Below are positions 16,952-25,151 of a stretch of DNA of 48,831 bases, one piece after another. A program made the position numbers and the translations under genes. Source of the DNA: Bdellovibrionales bacterium (GTDB taxonomy: Bacteria > Bdellovibrionota > Bdellovibrionia > Bdellovibrionales > UBA1609); assembly GCA_019695175.1 (NCBI GenBank), contig JAIBAM010000019.1, forward strand, positions 1 to 48,831, read 5' to 3'. Positions within the stretch are counted from its first letter, which is position 1. Each line of letters starts with the position of its first letter. The notes under the pieces were generated by a model, which saw only the letters and a list, made by a program, of their open reading frames with translations, was not told the origin of the DNA and ran no database searches.

Positions 16952-18055
16952 TCAATCCGATATGAAGCTGTAGGCACCATTGTTGTAGCAAGTAGTCCCA
17001 TATATTTTGCCCTTTGATCCATCTGCAAATGTTATTTCTTTAGAGGAACTATAGCAGATGTACGGAAATTGCATTGAACTTGCCCATGCTAGATCGGGCA
17101 TGAAGGGCTGCAGTGGATCTCGCCGCATATAATTTCTTACTGCGCGTCCAACGAAGAAAGGCTCATCCCAGATCGAATTCACCAAGAATTTCCACTTTCC
17201 GCCAGCGCTGAGATAACCTGATGTGCCGACTTCAACTCCAGAGTTAATTGAGGAATCCCAAATAGAATTGAATTCTTGCGTAGAAATTTTTGTCATATTT
17301 AGCTCGCTACGTATCAGTATCGCAGCAGATCGAAGCTGAGATTGAACTGCAGCACTTGGATCAGGCGGAAAATAGAATTCATTTCCGTTCCTCAAATAAT
17401 CGCAAAAGCCAATTGGTGTACCCGTTGGACAAAATGTCCAATCAATTTCTGAATTGTCGTCTAACTTGTGCAATAAAATATCATTTCCATTTACTTGATA
17501 ATTGTAAAGCTCCTGAGGTGAAAGCAAATCTGATGAAGCAGATAGTTCCAGATCGAGATGCAAAAGTTTGCCATAATCAAATGGGTTTGTCGGCTCGGTT
17601 TCTACGTCCGTTCGCAAATAATAACAGAATACCTGCCGATTAAATGAAAGTCTCCCATCTGGCATTTCTCCGATGATAAGGCGCTTAGCTTCGCCAGTCG
17701 AAGAATTAAGCTCCATGAATATTCTTGAGTTTCTATAGCTGTAGTAATTGCCACTGGCCTTTAAATGCATAGATGGCAGATCGGCCTGAGGTGTGCAGGA
17801 AATTTTTTTATCAAAGCGTTGGTTTGAAGACTTCTCCCATTGGGTTAACGGCACAGGATCAGTCAAGCAACCAAGGGAACTGTTATATTCATTGAAACGC
17901 TGTCGAACCAGCCCATTCGAGTCTTTGACTGTATATTCACCACGGCAAATTGAACCCGAAGCGGTTCCATTAGCATCCTGCTCTTGTTTGCATCCAAATA
18001 GCAAAAACATGAAAATAAAAAGAATGCCGACTTTGGCGTGCCATATTGAAAACAT
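16952..18055 (-). CDS. Putative lipoprotein
   Basis: Starting at the ATG at 18055 (AAGGATG site upstream) the 367-residue protein has a type II signal peptide ending in the lipobox LLFGC, so the mature protein should be lipid-anchored at Cys22. The mature part has several cysteines and no domain I recognise. It is seven bases downstream of the Xre gene and eight upstream of the membrane-protein gene, forming a three-gene operon. A longer in-frame start would run into the Xre gene. Envelope protein of unknown role. Confidence 0.7.
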   Translation of the reverse strand: MFSIWHAKVGILFIFMFLLFGCKQEQDANGTASGSICRGEYTVKDSNGLVRQRFNEYNSSLGCLTDPVPLTQWEKSSNQRFDKKISCTPQADLPSMHLKASGNYYSYRNSRIFMELNSSTGEAKRLIIGEMPDGRLSFNRQVFCYYLRTDVETEPTNPFDYGKLLHLDLELSASSDLLSPQELYNYQVNGNDILLHKLDDNSEIDWTFCPTGTPIGFCDYLRNGNEFYFPPDPSAAVQSQLRSAAILIRSELNMTKISTQEFNSIWDSSINSGVEVGTSGYLSAGGKWKFLVNSIWDEPFFVGRAVRNYMRRDPLQPFMPDLAWASSMQFPYICYSSSKEITFADGSKGKIYGTTCYNNGAYSFISD

Positions 18056-18062
18056 ACCGCAA

Positions 18063-18392
18063 TCATCCTTTTCTGCGAACGGTCGATTTTGAAGGGACAG
18101 CTCGCTCGATTCTAACTTTGAGCCAGCCCTCAAAAAGGCCTTCTGTTTTTAATGTGTTTAAAAGAGCAAAATCTGATTCTTGGCCCGACAACAAAAAATC
18201 AATCGTCACCTCAAAAAAACTTGATAGTGAAAGTAAGTGTTCGGGTGCGTAGGACGCTTTCTCGCCGGACAAGTAGCTTGAAATTGTTGATTTTGGAATG
18301 CCAGTTGCTTTGGATAAATTTGCAGAGTTGATCTGCTGCTGATCCATCAATTGCTTCAAATTTTTACATAAACTATTTGCGGCATCCATCAT
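18063..18392 (-). CDS. Xre-family transcriptional regulator
   Basis: The 109-residue protein carries a helix-turn-helix of the Xre/Cro type: LCKNLKQLMDQQQINSANLSKATGIPKSTISSYLSGEKA at about 8-46, followed by a dimerisation-like helix (LLSLSSFFEVTIDFLLSG). The C-terminus is basic. Two ATGs in a row start it at 18392. It heads the operon with the lipoprotein and membrane protein and probably regulates them or the element's own genes. Confidence 0.85.
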   Translation of the reverse strand: MMDAANSLCKNLKQLMDQQQINSANLSKATGIPKSTISSYLSGEKASYAPEHLLSLSSFFEVTIDFLLSGQESDFALLNTLKTEGLFEGWLKVRIERAVPSKSTVRRKG

Positions 18393-18514
18393 ATAAAATT
18401 TCGACAGAAATCATTGAAAAGTTAAGCAAAGGTTACGCTCATGAATTTCTCGAATAGGCGCAGATATGGGCGATCCATTATAGTGAACTTTGATTCATGA
18501 TCATAAACTTAACC

Positions 18515-19630
18515 TCAGTATGACTTCCCTACCTCCATATTCAGATTTTTTCCGTTAAAATTTTTCATCACATCAGCTTTGTTGAGACTCAAAATCTTAT
18601 ACAGCAAAATTACATCTCGATTCCAATCTTGTGGTGTAGTTATTCTGAGGAAACATTTCTTTCGACCGTCTGGGTGTTGACGGTACATGCGTGCAACGTA
18701 TTGAAGAACCACTTCAATGTTGGTGCTTCGTTTCAGGTCTATCATGAGGTCAGCTTGAGGAATATTCAGACCTACTAGTCCACGGCCCACAAGTATCAAT
18801 GCCGTCTTATTCCCAGCTTTGAAATTCTCTATCTCTTGATTTTGTGGATCATGCTTTGATGTGGCTAAAGCTACACGGTAGCCGCAAGACTCAAGATATT
18901 GTTTGGCTTGCACAGCCTGATTGCAATTTGTGCAAACTACTACTGGGCGATCCATAGAGTCACTATTGGCTTTAGCCTTATTAAATGCGGCTCTAAGATT
19001 GCTGAATATATCATTTAGATTTGTAACTCTGACCAGATCCAAATCTAATGCACTATATAGTCCAAGCTGCTGAACGTCTTCACCTGCAATCGTTGTAATG
19101 GCGAATTTTTTGCCTGAAGTCTCTTGATTACTTTTCACGAAATTTGAGATCGTTCCTGATGCAAGAATCAGCTTCTTTATCTGAAATCGCTGAATGATAT
19201 TTCTGGCGACCGAATTTGAGTTTAACCATTGATGGCATTCATCAACCACGGCGTATTCGAAATGAAGACTAGACCTGATACCGTAGAATTCTTGTGGAAT
19301 AGCGACAGTGACCTGCTTGTCCACCTCTCCCAATGTTCCATATGTAAAGCATGGTTTGATTGGACCGTTTATAAATGTATCGCGAGTCTGCTGCTTAAGA
19401 CTATTTTGGGCATGAGTTAGAAATAGAATTCTGGCATCTGGATTTTTTGAAGTGATGATGTTCAGACAATGAATCAGCACAATGGTTTTGCCACTCCCCA
19501 CTGCTCCATTAAGAAGAGCACCCATGTACACAGTGTTCTCCACATCACCGCAGATCTTTTTGGCCGCCTGAAGTTGATATTCATATTTGCCTGGAATAGT
19601 TCCGTTTTCTTTTTCTGTATTGGCTTTCAT
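18515..19630 (-). CDS. SF2 helicase-like ATPase
   Basis: The 371-residue protein has motif I GAVGSGKT at 42-49, motif II DECH at 130-133, motif III ASGT at 157-160, and motif VI QYVARMYRQ at 310-318 with both arginines. It has two RecA lobes and little else, so it is a compact SF2 DNA/RNA translocase of the DEAD/H type. The expected Q-motif region is the YEYQLQAAKKI segment at 16-26. It is the last gene of a minus-strand operon with a tyrosine recombinase six bases upstream. A role in recombination or defence is suggested by context only. Confidence 0.82.
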   Translation of the reverse strand: MKANTEKENGTIPGKYEYQLQAAKKICGDVENTVYMGALLNGAVGSGKTIVLIHCLNIITSKNPDARILFLTHAQNSLKQQTRDTFINGPIKPCFTYGTLGEVDKQVTVAIPQEFYGIRSSLHFEYAVVDECHQWLNSNSVARNIIQRFQIKKLILASGTISNFVKSNQETSGKKFAITTIAGEDVQQLGLYSALDLDLVRVTNLNDIFSNLRAAFNKAKANSDSMDRPVVVCTNCNQAVQAKQYLESCGYRVALATSKHDPQNQEIENFKAGNKTALILVGRGLVGLNIPQADLMIDLKRSTNIEVVLQYVARMYRQHPDGRKKCFLRITTPQDWNRDVILLYKILSLNKADVMKNFNGKNLNMEVGKSY

Positions 19631-19636
19631 TTTGTT

Positions 19637-20293
19637 TTAAGCCTTTCTTTTCTTAAAATTGTTCCGAGATCCGTTGAAAGAGGAACTGTCGTAGATTTCG
19701 ACGCCGTCCAAGTCAGTTTTAAGGGTGTGTCCATAGAGTGAGGTCGTATTGAGGCTTGAGTGACCAGCGTTTGTTCGAACTGTCTGGATATCTACGCCCT
19801 GGTCCAATAAGTGACTAATATAGGTATGCCTGCAGCTATGAACTGAGAGATGATTTTCAACCTCACAACGATGAAACCAGTATTTTACTCGCTTGCGAAT
19901 GCCTCTAGTGGTGTATGGTTTTTTGCGTTCTGAAGTGAACAAGAAATCATTTTCCGTCGCTGCTTCATCAAGTGTTTCGATTTTGATCTTGATAAATTCC
20001 TTAAGCATCCGCTGCGTGGATGGCATCAATAGAATTTCACGCTTCTTGTTGCCTTTACCTTTTTGAATAATCAGTGACTTGCCTTTAAAATCACGAATTC
20101 TAATTGCAACCAGTTCGAAAACTCTGGCACCAGTTTCAAGCAGCGTTTTCAAAATATAATGGTCTCGAACATGAGAATAGAATCGACCTCGCTGCAAAGC
20201 CAAATCTTTTGCATCCTTAAGATCAGCATAAAGGCGCTGAACTGCGGTGGTGGATAAGAATGAGTCCCTTGTGACAATCCAGTTTCTAGCCAT
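19637..20293 (-). CDS. Tyrosine recombinase, catalytic domain only
   Basis: The 218-residue protein has Arg57 in GARVFELV, Lys78/80, His152 and Arg155 in VHSCRHTY, His178 in AGHSS and Tyr187 in SLYGH, a complete tyrosine-recombinase set. The N-terminal core-binding SAM-like domain of XerC/D or phage integrases is nearly absent. The size is like FimB-type invertases and the compact recombinases of integrative elements. Its start overlaps the end of the resolvase-like gene by eight bases. It is a second recombinase, distinct from the large integrase at 28304. Confidence 0.85.
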   Translation of the reverse strand: MARNWIVTRDSFLSTTAVQRLYADLKDAKDLALQRGRFYSHVRDHYILKTLLETGARVFELVAIRIRDFKGKSLIIQKGKGNKKREILLMPSTQRMLKEFIKIKIETLDEAATENDFLFTSERKKPYTTRGIRKRVKYWFHRCEVENHLSVHSCRHTYISHLLDQGVDIQTVRTNAGHSSLNTTSLYGHTLKTDLDGVEIYDSSSFNGSRNNFKKRKA

Positions 20294-20873
20294 TGCTTTT
20301 TGCCTCCTTCAAAATCCTGGAGACGCTCGAAGCCGAAATGTCGTGACCCTTAGCTTTAAGATTTCGTGCAGTTTTTCTGACAGCACCACATTTTTCATGC
20401 TCTTCGATTACAATTCTTTTCAATTCCGCTGATATCCCAGAATCATGGATGCGGCCCTGAAGCTGAGACTTTATCCACAGCGCATGCTTAATTCGTTTTG
20501 ACTTTAACTCAGCTCGAACGCTGCTAAATTCACTTATCAGGAGTGCCACTCCGTTCAACGATGGATTTGAATCCCTAAGATCTACCTGTTTAGGGATGTA
20601 TATTTCGATGTCCCTTTGAATCCGAAGGTTGAATATAAGCTGGCAAGCCTGCTCGATGCTTCCAAACCGAGAAATCGAATCAGTGACTAACATTGAACCA
20701 GTGCCAAGCAACTTTAGGTCAGAAATCTTGGTGCTCGTTGAGTACTGAAAATCTCCGCCATGTTCACATCTAACCTGAGTGATGAGCACGTTCAGAATCT
20801 GGCCCTGATCCTCGTAACCGAATGTTGGTAAGAAATAGACGACCTTCTTCACGTTAGGCTGCCTTTTTAACAA
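20286..20873 (-). CDS. Resolvase-like protein lacking the catalytic serine, with C-terminal HTH
   Basis: In the 195-residue protein, residues 10-95 pattern-match the serine resolvase fold: YFLPTFGYEDQGQ at the position of the Y.RVS.DQ motif, then LLGTGSMLVTDSISRFGSIEQA matching the resolvase GD.L.V..LDRL.R strand-helix. The nucleophile position carries no serine in the usual RVS context. The C-terminus (VRKTARNLKAKGHDISASSVSRILKEA) is a helix-turn-helix of the resolvase/Hin kind. It may bind DNA without cutting. It sits between the small first gene and the tyrosine recombinase, both overlapping. Confidence 0.65.
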   Translation of the reverse strand: MLKRQPNVKKVVYFLPTFGYEDQGQILNVLITQVRCEHGGDFQYSTSTKISDLKLLGTGSMLVTDSISRFGSIEQACQLIFNLRIQRDIEIYIPKQVDLRDSNPSLNGVALLISEFSSVRAELKSKRIKHALWIKSQLQGRIHDSGISAELKRIVIEEHEKCGAVRKTARNLKAKGHDISASSVSRILKEAKSNG

Positions 20874-21186
20874 TCAGTGACTTTTGAATTGTGGGTGGAG
20901 TTGCATCAATGACTTTTTGGACATGATCAACACCAGCTACTTCAGCCAATGCGGCCTTGTAATGTGGATAACGACGCTCTGAAATTTTAATTTTGAGATC
21001 AAAAGACGGATCTATGGCAACACCAGCCTCTATCTTTGCAATTAGGGTGGACTCCATTTGCTTGAGTTGGACCTCTAAGTCTTCATAGCGCTTTTTGAAT
21101 GCATAATATGACTGCCAAGTGACCTCAAATGCCTCAATTTCCTGGCTAGTTATGAATTCTACTTTAAGGGCTAATGATTTTCTCAT
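20854..21186 (-). CDS. Small unknown helical protein, first gene of the recombinase/helicase operon
   Basis: The 110-residue protein starts at ATG 21186, behind a GGAGG. An upstream in-frame ATG at 21198 overlaps that ribosome site and is less likely. The middle (YYAFKKRYEDLEVQLKQMESTLIAKIE) is strongly helical with a coiled-coil look. I do not recognise a family. It ends 20 bases inside the resolvase-like gene. It faces the 64-residue putative DNA-binding gene across a shared promoter region. Confidence 0.65.
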   Translation of the reverse strand: MRKSLALKVEFITSQEIEAFEVTWQSYYAFKKRYEDLEVQLKQMESTLIAKIEAGVAIDPSFDLKIKISERRYPHYKAALAEVAGVDHVQKVIDATPPTIQKSLIVKKAA

Positions 21187-21218
21187 ACCGTCCTCCATCT
21201 CGCAATCAGTATGACATA

Positions 21219-21262
21219 TTGCATTATCATATGCAAGACTATTTGCAAATGCACTTTATAAT
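21219..21262. promoter_or_regulatory. Palindromic operator overlapping a promoter for the small DNA-binding gene
   Basis: TTGCATTATCATATGCAA (21219-21236) has 6-bp inverted arms, and a second TGCA-rich site (TGCAAATGCA, 21244-21253) follows. A TATAAT -10 box lies at 21257-21262, 26 bases before the ATG of the small + strand gene. The palindrome sits over the -35 region, so binding there would block this promoter and probably the divergent one. Confidence 0.55.
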
Positions 21263-21288
21263 GCTATCCTGATGTCTAAGGATGAGAA

Positions 21289-21483
21289 ATGGCTAAAATT
21301 GATTCAAAAGAGCTTGTAAAAAAAGTTCGTGAAAAAGAAAAACCTGACCGAACCAACTTCACGTTTCGTTTCAATGCGAAATTAATGGAATCTTTTAAAT
21401 CTGTCTGCACAAAGCAAAACATAACTCCTACTGCGGTTCTGGAAGAATTCATGGAGTCTTTTACCAAAGACATGAAGGGTTAA
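21289..21483 (+). CDS. Small ribbon-helix-helix-like protein
   Basis: The 64-residue protein starts at ATG 21289 behind AAGGATGAG. It has a basic start (KKVREKEKPDR), a short strand-like run (TNFTFRFNAK) and two helices (LMESFKSVCTKQNI, TPTAVLEEFMESF), the pattern of ribbon-helix-helix repressors. It lies directly downstream of the palindromic operator and divergent from the recombinase/helicase operon. It is a good candidate for the repressor of both. The next gene begins six bases after its stop. Confidence 0.7.
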   Translation: MAKIDSKELVKKVREKEKPDRTNFTFRFNAKLMESFKSVCTKQNITPTAVLEEFMESFTKDMKG

Positions 21484-21488
21484 TTGAA

Positions 21489-22925
21489 TTGAAAATCGTT
21501 GATAGGAACCAATTTCACCACGTTCAGCTTTCAAGGCAGTCTGATGGCAAACTGTACTCCCTATCCCAGGTGGTGTCGGACTTGCTAGAATCAAAGCAAC
21601 TTTTTATTCATCACGATATTCTTGAACCTTCGATTCAATCCTCTGGTCCCCACCGACATACAATCGTTGAGGAAGTTGTCTATATTCTTAAAGGAATGGC
21701 CACGGTTGTTTTTGGTGAAACAGAGAAGACTGCAAATGAAGGATCTTTTGTTTTCTTTTCTCCAAAAAATGCTCAGACTCATTTTCTTACCAATAATACA
21801 AGCGAAGTCGTCGAGACGATCACCTTTTCCCTGTCCTCGCAATTTGATGCAGTTGTTTTTGAAGGATCTGATTCGGAGCAAATAGTAAGACCGAGTTCTC
21901 ATTTTGACAAAGACCTTCGAGATATTCCGGATGATCCTAAAGTGTGGGAATCTTTTCTTACAGATTTAAAGGCTCAACTGAAGAACAAGACACATCCTGA
22001 AATGCGGCTTAAACTATTTGAAGATATTGGCATGGCGGCAAGGACGCTAATGAAGTTGGACGAAGCTGAATTGTACTTGATGAAAGCTGTCAGTCTTTCA
22101 TATTCATATCCTTCACACAGCCGTCTTGTTCAGAATCTCATTCGGCTGGCTCACGTCTATCAATGGAAAAAGGAATTTGAAAAATCTCACCTTCTTTTTG
22201 ATCAGGCGAAGGCCCTGATAAACGAACAAACAGTTTCTGAAAACTTGCTGGCTGCTTACCATCAACATTTGGGAAAATTGTATTTTGATCAAAACTACTT
22301 CGGTATGGCTCAAGCTGAATTTGGAACCGCCACAAGTATTCGACAAAGAACTTCAGCTCCAACAGATCAACTTGATAGCAGTCAAAACTCACTCGCAGAA
22401 GCGATCAAACAGTGGAATCGCAACATCCCAGCCAATGCTTTCATCCGAAGAGCCGTTCCTAAAGATGCCCAGGAAATACATCAAGCTCACATGAGGTCAA
22501 TTCAAGAGGTTTGCTCCAAACAACATACTGGTGAAGAAATTCAGGGTTGGGGAAATCGTCCTTTCAATGAAGAACAAAGAGTTGCGGCCATAAAAAATGA
22601 TTTTGTTTTAGTGGTGGAGTTCCAAAATTCAGTTGAAGGTTATGGACATTTAAGAATTCTAGAAAAGAATGGACTACGGCAAGCCCATATCTTTGGTCTC
22701 TATTTAACACCAAAGGTGATTGGCCAATCTTTCGGCAAAATGATTTTTGAAATTATGCTTGAAGAAGTAAAGCTATCCAAGATTAAAAAGGTAACACTTG
22801 AGTCCACATTGACCGCAAAATCTTTTTATCGAAAGCAGGGCTTTGTCGATGATGGGTCTCAAATAACTGCCGAAATCGGCGGCAGTAAGGTTCGCTGTTA
22901 CCCAATGAAAATGGAGATTAAATGA
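21489..22925 (+). CDS. Cupin-TPR-GNAT fusion protein
   Basis: The 478-residue protein has three parts. Residues about 30-130 form a cupin (GPHRHTIVEEVVYILKG, then a strand pattern ending in FFSPKNAQTHF). Residues about 150-310 are helical repeats of TPR type (AELYLMKAVSL, HLLFDQAKAL, AAYHQHLGKLYFDQ). Residues about 325-478 form a GNAT acetyltransferase (FIRRAVPKDAQEIHQ start, GQSFGKMIFE for CoA binding, SFYRKQGF near the end). It starts at TTG 21489. The stop overlaps the next gene by ATGA. Such a fusion is unusual and probably senses or modifies a small molecule; the target is unknown. Confidence 0.75.
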   Translation: MKIVDRNQFHHVQLSRQSDGKLYSLSQVVSDLLESKQLFIHHDILEPSIQSSGPHRHTIVEEVVYILKGMATVVFGETEKTANEGSFVFFSPKNAQTHFLTNNTSEVVETITFSLSSQFDAVVFEGSDSEQIVRPSSHFDKDLRDIPDDPKVWESFLTDLKAQLKNKTHPEMRLKLFEDIGMAARTLMKLDEAELYLMKAVSLSYSYPSHSRLVQNLIRLAHVYQWKKEFEKSHLLFDQAKALINEQTVSENLLAAYHQHLGKLYFDQNYFGMAQAEFGTATSIRQRTSAPTDQLDSSQNSLAEAIKQWNRNIPANAFIRRAVPKDAQEIHQAHMRSIQEVCSKQHTGEEIQGWGNRPFNEEQRVAAIKNDFVLVVEFQNSVEGYGHLRILEKNGLRQAHIFGLYLTPKVIGQSFGKMIFEIMLEEVKLSKIKKVTLESTLTAKSFYRKQGFVDDGSQITAEIGGSKVRCYPMKMEIK

Positions 22926-23482
22926 TTCAGATTAAGCCAAACCATGTGGCAATACTGGTTCCATCAGTTCGAAAAGCTGCTGATTATCTCGCACGATTCA
23001 ATTTTCATATAGAAAAAGAAGAGGAATGGGATGGAGAGGGCACCAAGGAAATTTATATCGAAAGAGATAAATCAAACTCGTTACTTCTCATGGAACCAAT
23101 TAAGCCTGGCGCTTACCAAAGAGCTTTGGCTAAACGTGGGCCAGGCCTTCACCATTTAGCTATAGACGTACTTGAACTTGAAAGCTTTATCGAATCTTTG
23201 TCTGGTTCAGGATGGCTATTACATCCAATGAGCATCAAATCCATCAAACAATCGCAGACAGCTTATCTTGCTCGCCCTGGATTCCCTGGTCTTATTGAAA
23301 TACAGGAGAGAAAGGAACTCAACGACCGGCCACTTTTTGTTGAGGAGATTAAATTGAAGATGGATTCGTCTTTTGCTGGTCTTTTAAAGCATATCGGCCT
23401 TGAGGCGATTGTAGAACCATCTACGTCTTTAAATGAATTGTCGATGGGTGATCAGGTTATACAAATGAAGGATCTGTTTTGA
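22922..23482 (+). CDS. VOC (glyoxalase-fold) family protein
   Basis: The 186-residue protein has the VOC start (NHVAILVPSVRKAADYL), a LLLMEPIKPGAYQRALAKRGPGLHHLAIDV centre and a GLIEIQ end of the fold. His8, His at about 77 and Glu at about 119 could form the metal site. The RGPGLHH segment resembles methylmalonyl-CoA epimerase-like members. It overlaps the cupin-TPR-GNAT gene, so the two are co-translated. A small-molecule resistance or modification role is possible. Confidence 0.78.
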   Translation: MIQIKPNHVAILVPSVRKAADYLARFNFHIEKEEEWDGEGTKEIYIERDKSNSLLLMEPIKPGAYQRALAKRGPGLHHLAIDVLELESFIESLSGSGWLLHPMSIKSIKQSQTAYLARPGFPGLIEIQERKELNDRPLFVEEIKLKMDSSFAGLLKHIGLEAIVEPSTSLNELSMGDQVIQMKDLF

Positions 23483-23488
23483 AAAGGG

Positions 23489-24145
23489 ATGGACGCCTTG
23501 AACGAAATTCAAAGACTTGAATTTGCCGATAGTATCTTATGGACCTCCAGCCGAAATGCCCTTACGGCATTGGCAACACAGCACTTTCTGAATCGCCAAT
23601 TTTATGGCTTACCAGAGGACGAGCGTCGCAAATTGTTCAAAACTAATGTAGCAAACAATTACCTGTATCAGGCAAATGAAGCTGTTATCGGCAGGTCAAT
23701 TGTCGATGCCGTCGAAAATCTTAGAGCGGAGAATAAGCGTCAAGCACTACCATTAGGCGCAGAGGACCTTGAAGAGCTGCGAAAACATCGAGTTGTGATC
23801 AGTCATCCTGCCAATATTAAATTTTCTAATCCAGATGTTCAAAAATTCTATGACAATGACGGCCACTATAAAGACCCAACGGCTGTTAGAATTTGGCGAA
23901 TTCGCCAATCTCTTTTAAATGAACTGACCAAGATAGGCTCACAACAAGAAAGTAAATTTCCAAACCAAGTTACCGTCCAACTCGGCACCTGTGAGCTGAT
24001 CTATGGCGCAATCGCCGTCAGTATAAACGACTGTGAACCGAAACCAAACTTTGTAGAACTTCAAAAGTCAGTTTTTGACTATTTCAAAAAGTTTGAAGAT
24101 GTGATCAAGAAATCTGCTTATACACCAACTTTATCACCAAAATAA
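23489..24145 (+). CDS. Unknown cytoplasmic protein
   Basis: The 218-residue protein follows the VOC gene by six bases and so is part of the same operon. No signal or membrane segment and no known motif is seen. It is helical and rich in charged residues (QFYGLPEDERRKLF, LPLGAEDLEELRKHR). It converges with the HEPN-like gene, whose stop lies one base away, so the two ends are packed tightly. Confidence 0.6.
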   Translation: MDALNEIQRLEFADSILWTSSRNALTALATQHFLNRQFYGLPEDERRKLFKTNVANNYLYQANEAVIGRSIVDAVENLRAENKRQALPLGAEDLEELRKHRVVISHPANIKFSNPDVQKFYDNDGHYKDPTAVRIWRIRQSLLNELTKIGSQQESKFPNQVTVQLGTCELIYGAIAVSINDCEPKPNFVELQKSVFDYFKKFEDVIKKSAYTPTLSPK

Positions 24146-24146
24146 A

Positions 24147-25151
24147 TTATGGTCCTGCCGGTTTGGGATTGATAAGACCGTTCAGAATTTCAAGGCCATC
24201 CACGATCAACAAACATCGAAGCGACGAATATGGTTCATCAGCATAACTCAATTCGCCGCCATGCAAAATTTGGTGACGATTGGGATAGGTACTTTTGTTA
24301 AGAGGATCTCCAGGAAACCAAGCTTGAAACATTTCATTGCAAACTACGTCTGAGATCACTGTCTCTCCCATTATTTCTTGATAGACAGGAAGCATTTTTG
24401 TGGAGTTGTCTAGATCTGGCTTTGTGGCAGCAATTTGTTTCTTTCGAGCGGCCATCGATTTGAGACCTGGATAAATATCAATAATGATACCATCCATTTG
24501 CATTAAAAATAACGGAATGGACACTAGGTAATCCTTTGCCAGGTGAGCATCCAAAGCCCTTTCAAGAACCTTCATCCTAGGCTTGTACAGCGGATTTTTA
24601 TTCCAGAAATCTTTCAACTGCACAATTGTTTCTGCCTGTGCAAATTGGTCATCAAAATATTTCCAAGCGTCGTTTCCATAGGATTTTATTTCTTGAATCA
24701 AAACGATGTCATATGTGTTTTCAGCTAAAAACGGGGTAAGAAAAATTTTATGCGCCTTCAGCGTATCTCTCAGTTCAGTAGTCCTTTGATCTGACTCTTC
24801 TTGGTGCTTCCTTATTTTCTCAATAAATGCTGGATCAAATATTGGTTTGATTAATTTTTCAATGGCCTTGTGAACATTTGCAGTTGGCTCTATTGCCTTT
24901 TGAATAGCTCCAATCATTGCGGCGTTGGGAAGCATCGCTTTGGTCAACGCAGACATGTCTGGCATTGCTTTCTGAATGGCATTTGCCATCAGTTCCTGTT
25001 GTTTGAAAAATGGAGAGAGCGACTCCATCAATTTTTTGGATGGATCGAGCTGAGCACTGATGGCCTCCATTGCTTTCCTTTGCTCGGCTCCAATTTTGGC
25101 TACTGAATCTATGATGGACTTATCAATTTGAATCTTTGCATTCTTAGACAT
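24147..25151 (-). CDS. Putative HEPN-like abortive-infection protein
   Basis: The 334-residue protein starts at ATG 25151 behind GGGGGTGG; a longer frame upstream looks non-coding. The first 120 residues are amphipathic helical repeats with an MxKAI pattern (AIQKAM, ALTKAM, AIQKAI, HKAIEK). The C-terminal part ends in NRHQILHG at 291-298, where Arg292 and His297 fit the Rx4-6H motif of HEPN RNases and the NRHxxxHG motif of abortive-infection-like proteins. HEPN toxins are common in defence islands. Domain assignment rests on one motif, so it is tentative. Confidence 0.5.
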   Translation of the reverse strand: MSKNAKIQIDKSIIDSVAKIGAEQRKAMEAISAQLDPSKKLMESLSPFFKQQELMANAIQKAMPDMSALTKAMLPNAAMIGAIQKAIEPTANVHKAIEKLIKPIFDPAFIEKIRKHQEESDQRTTELRDTLKAHKIFLTPFLAENTYDIVLIQEIKSYGNDAWKYFDDQFAQAETIVQLKDFWNKNPLYKPRMKVLERALDAHLAKDYLVSIPLFLMQMDGIIIDIYPGLKSMAARKKQIAATKPDLDNSTKMLPVYQEIMGETVISDVVCNEMFQAWFPGDPLNKSTYPNRHQILHGGELSYADEPYSSLRCLLIVDGLEILNGLINPKPAGP

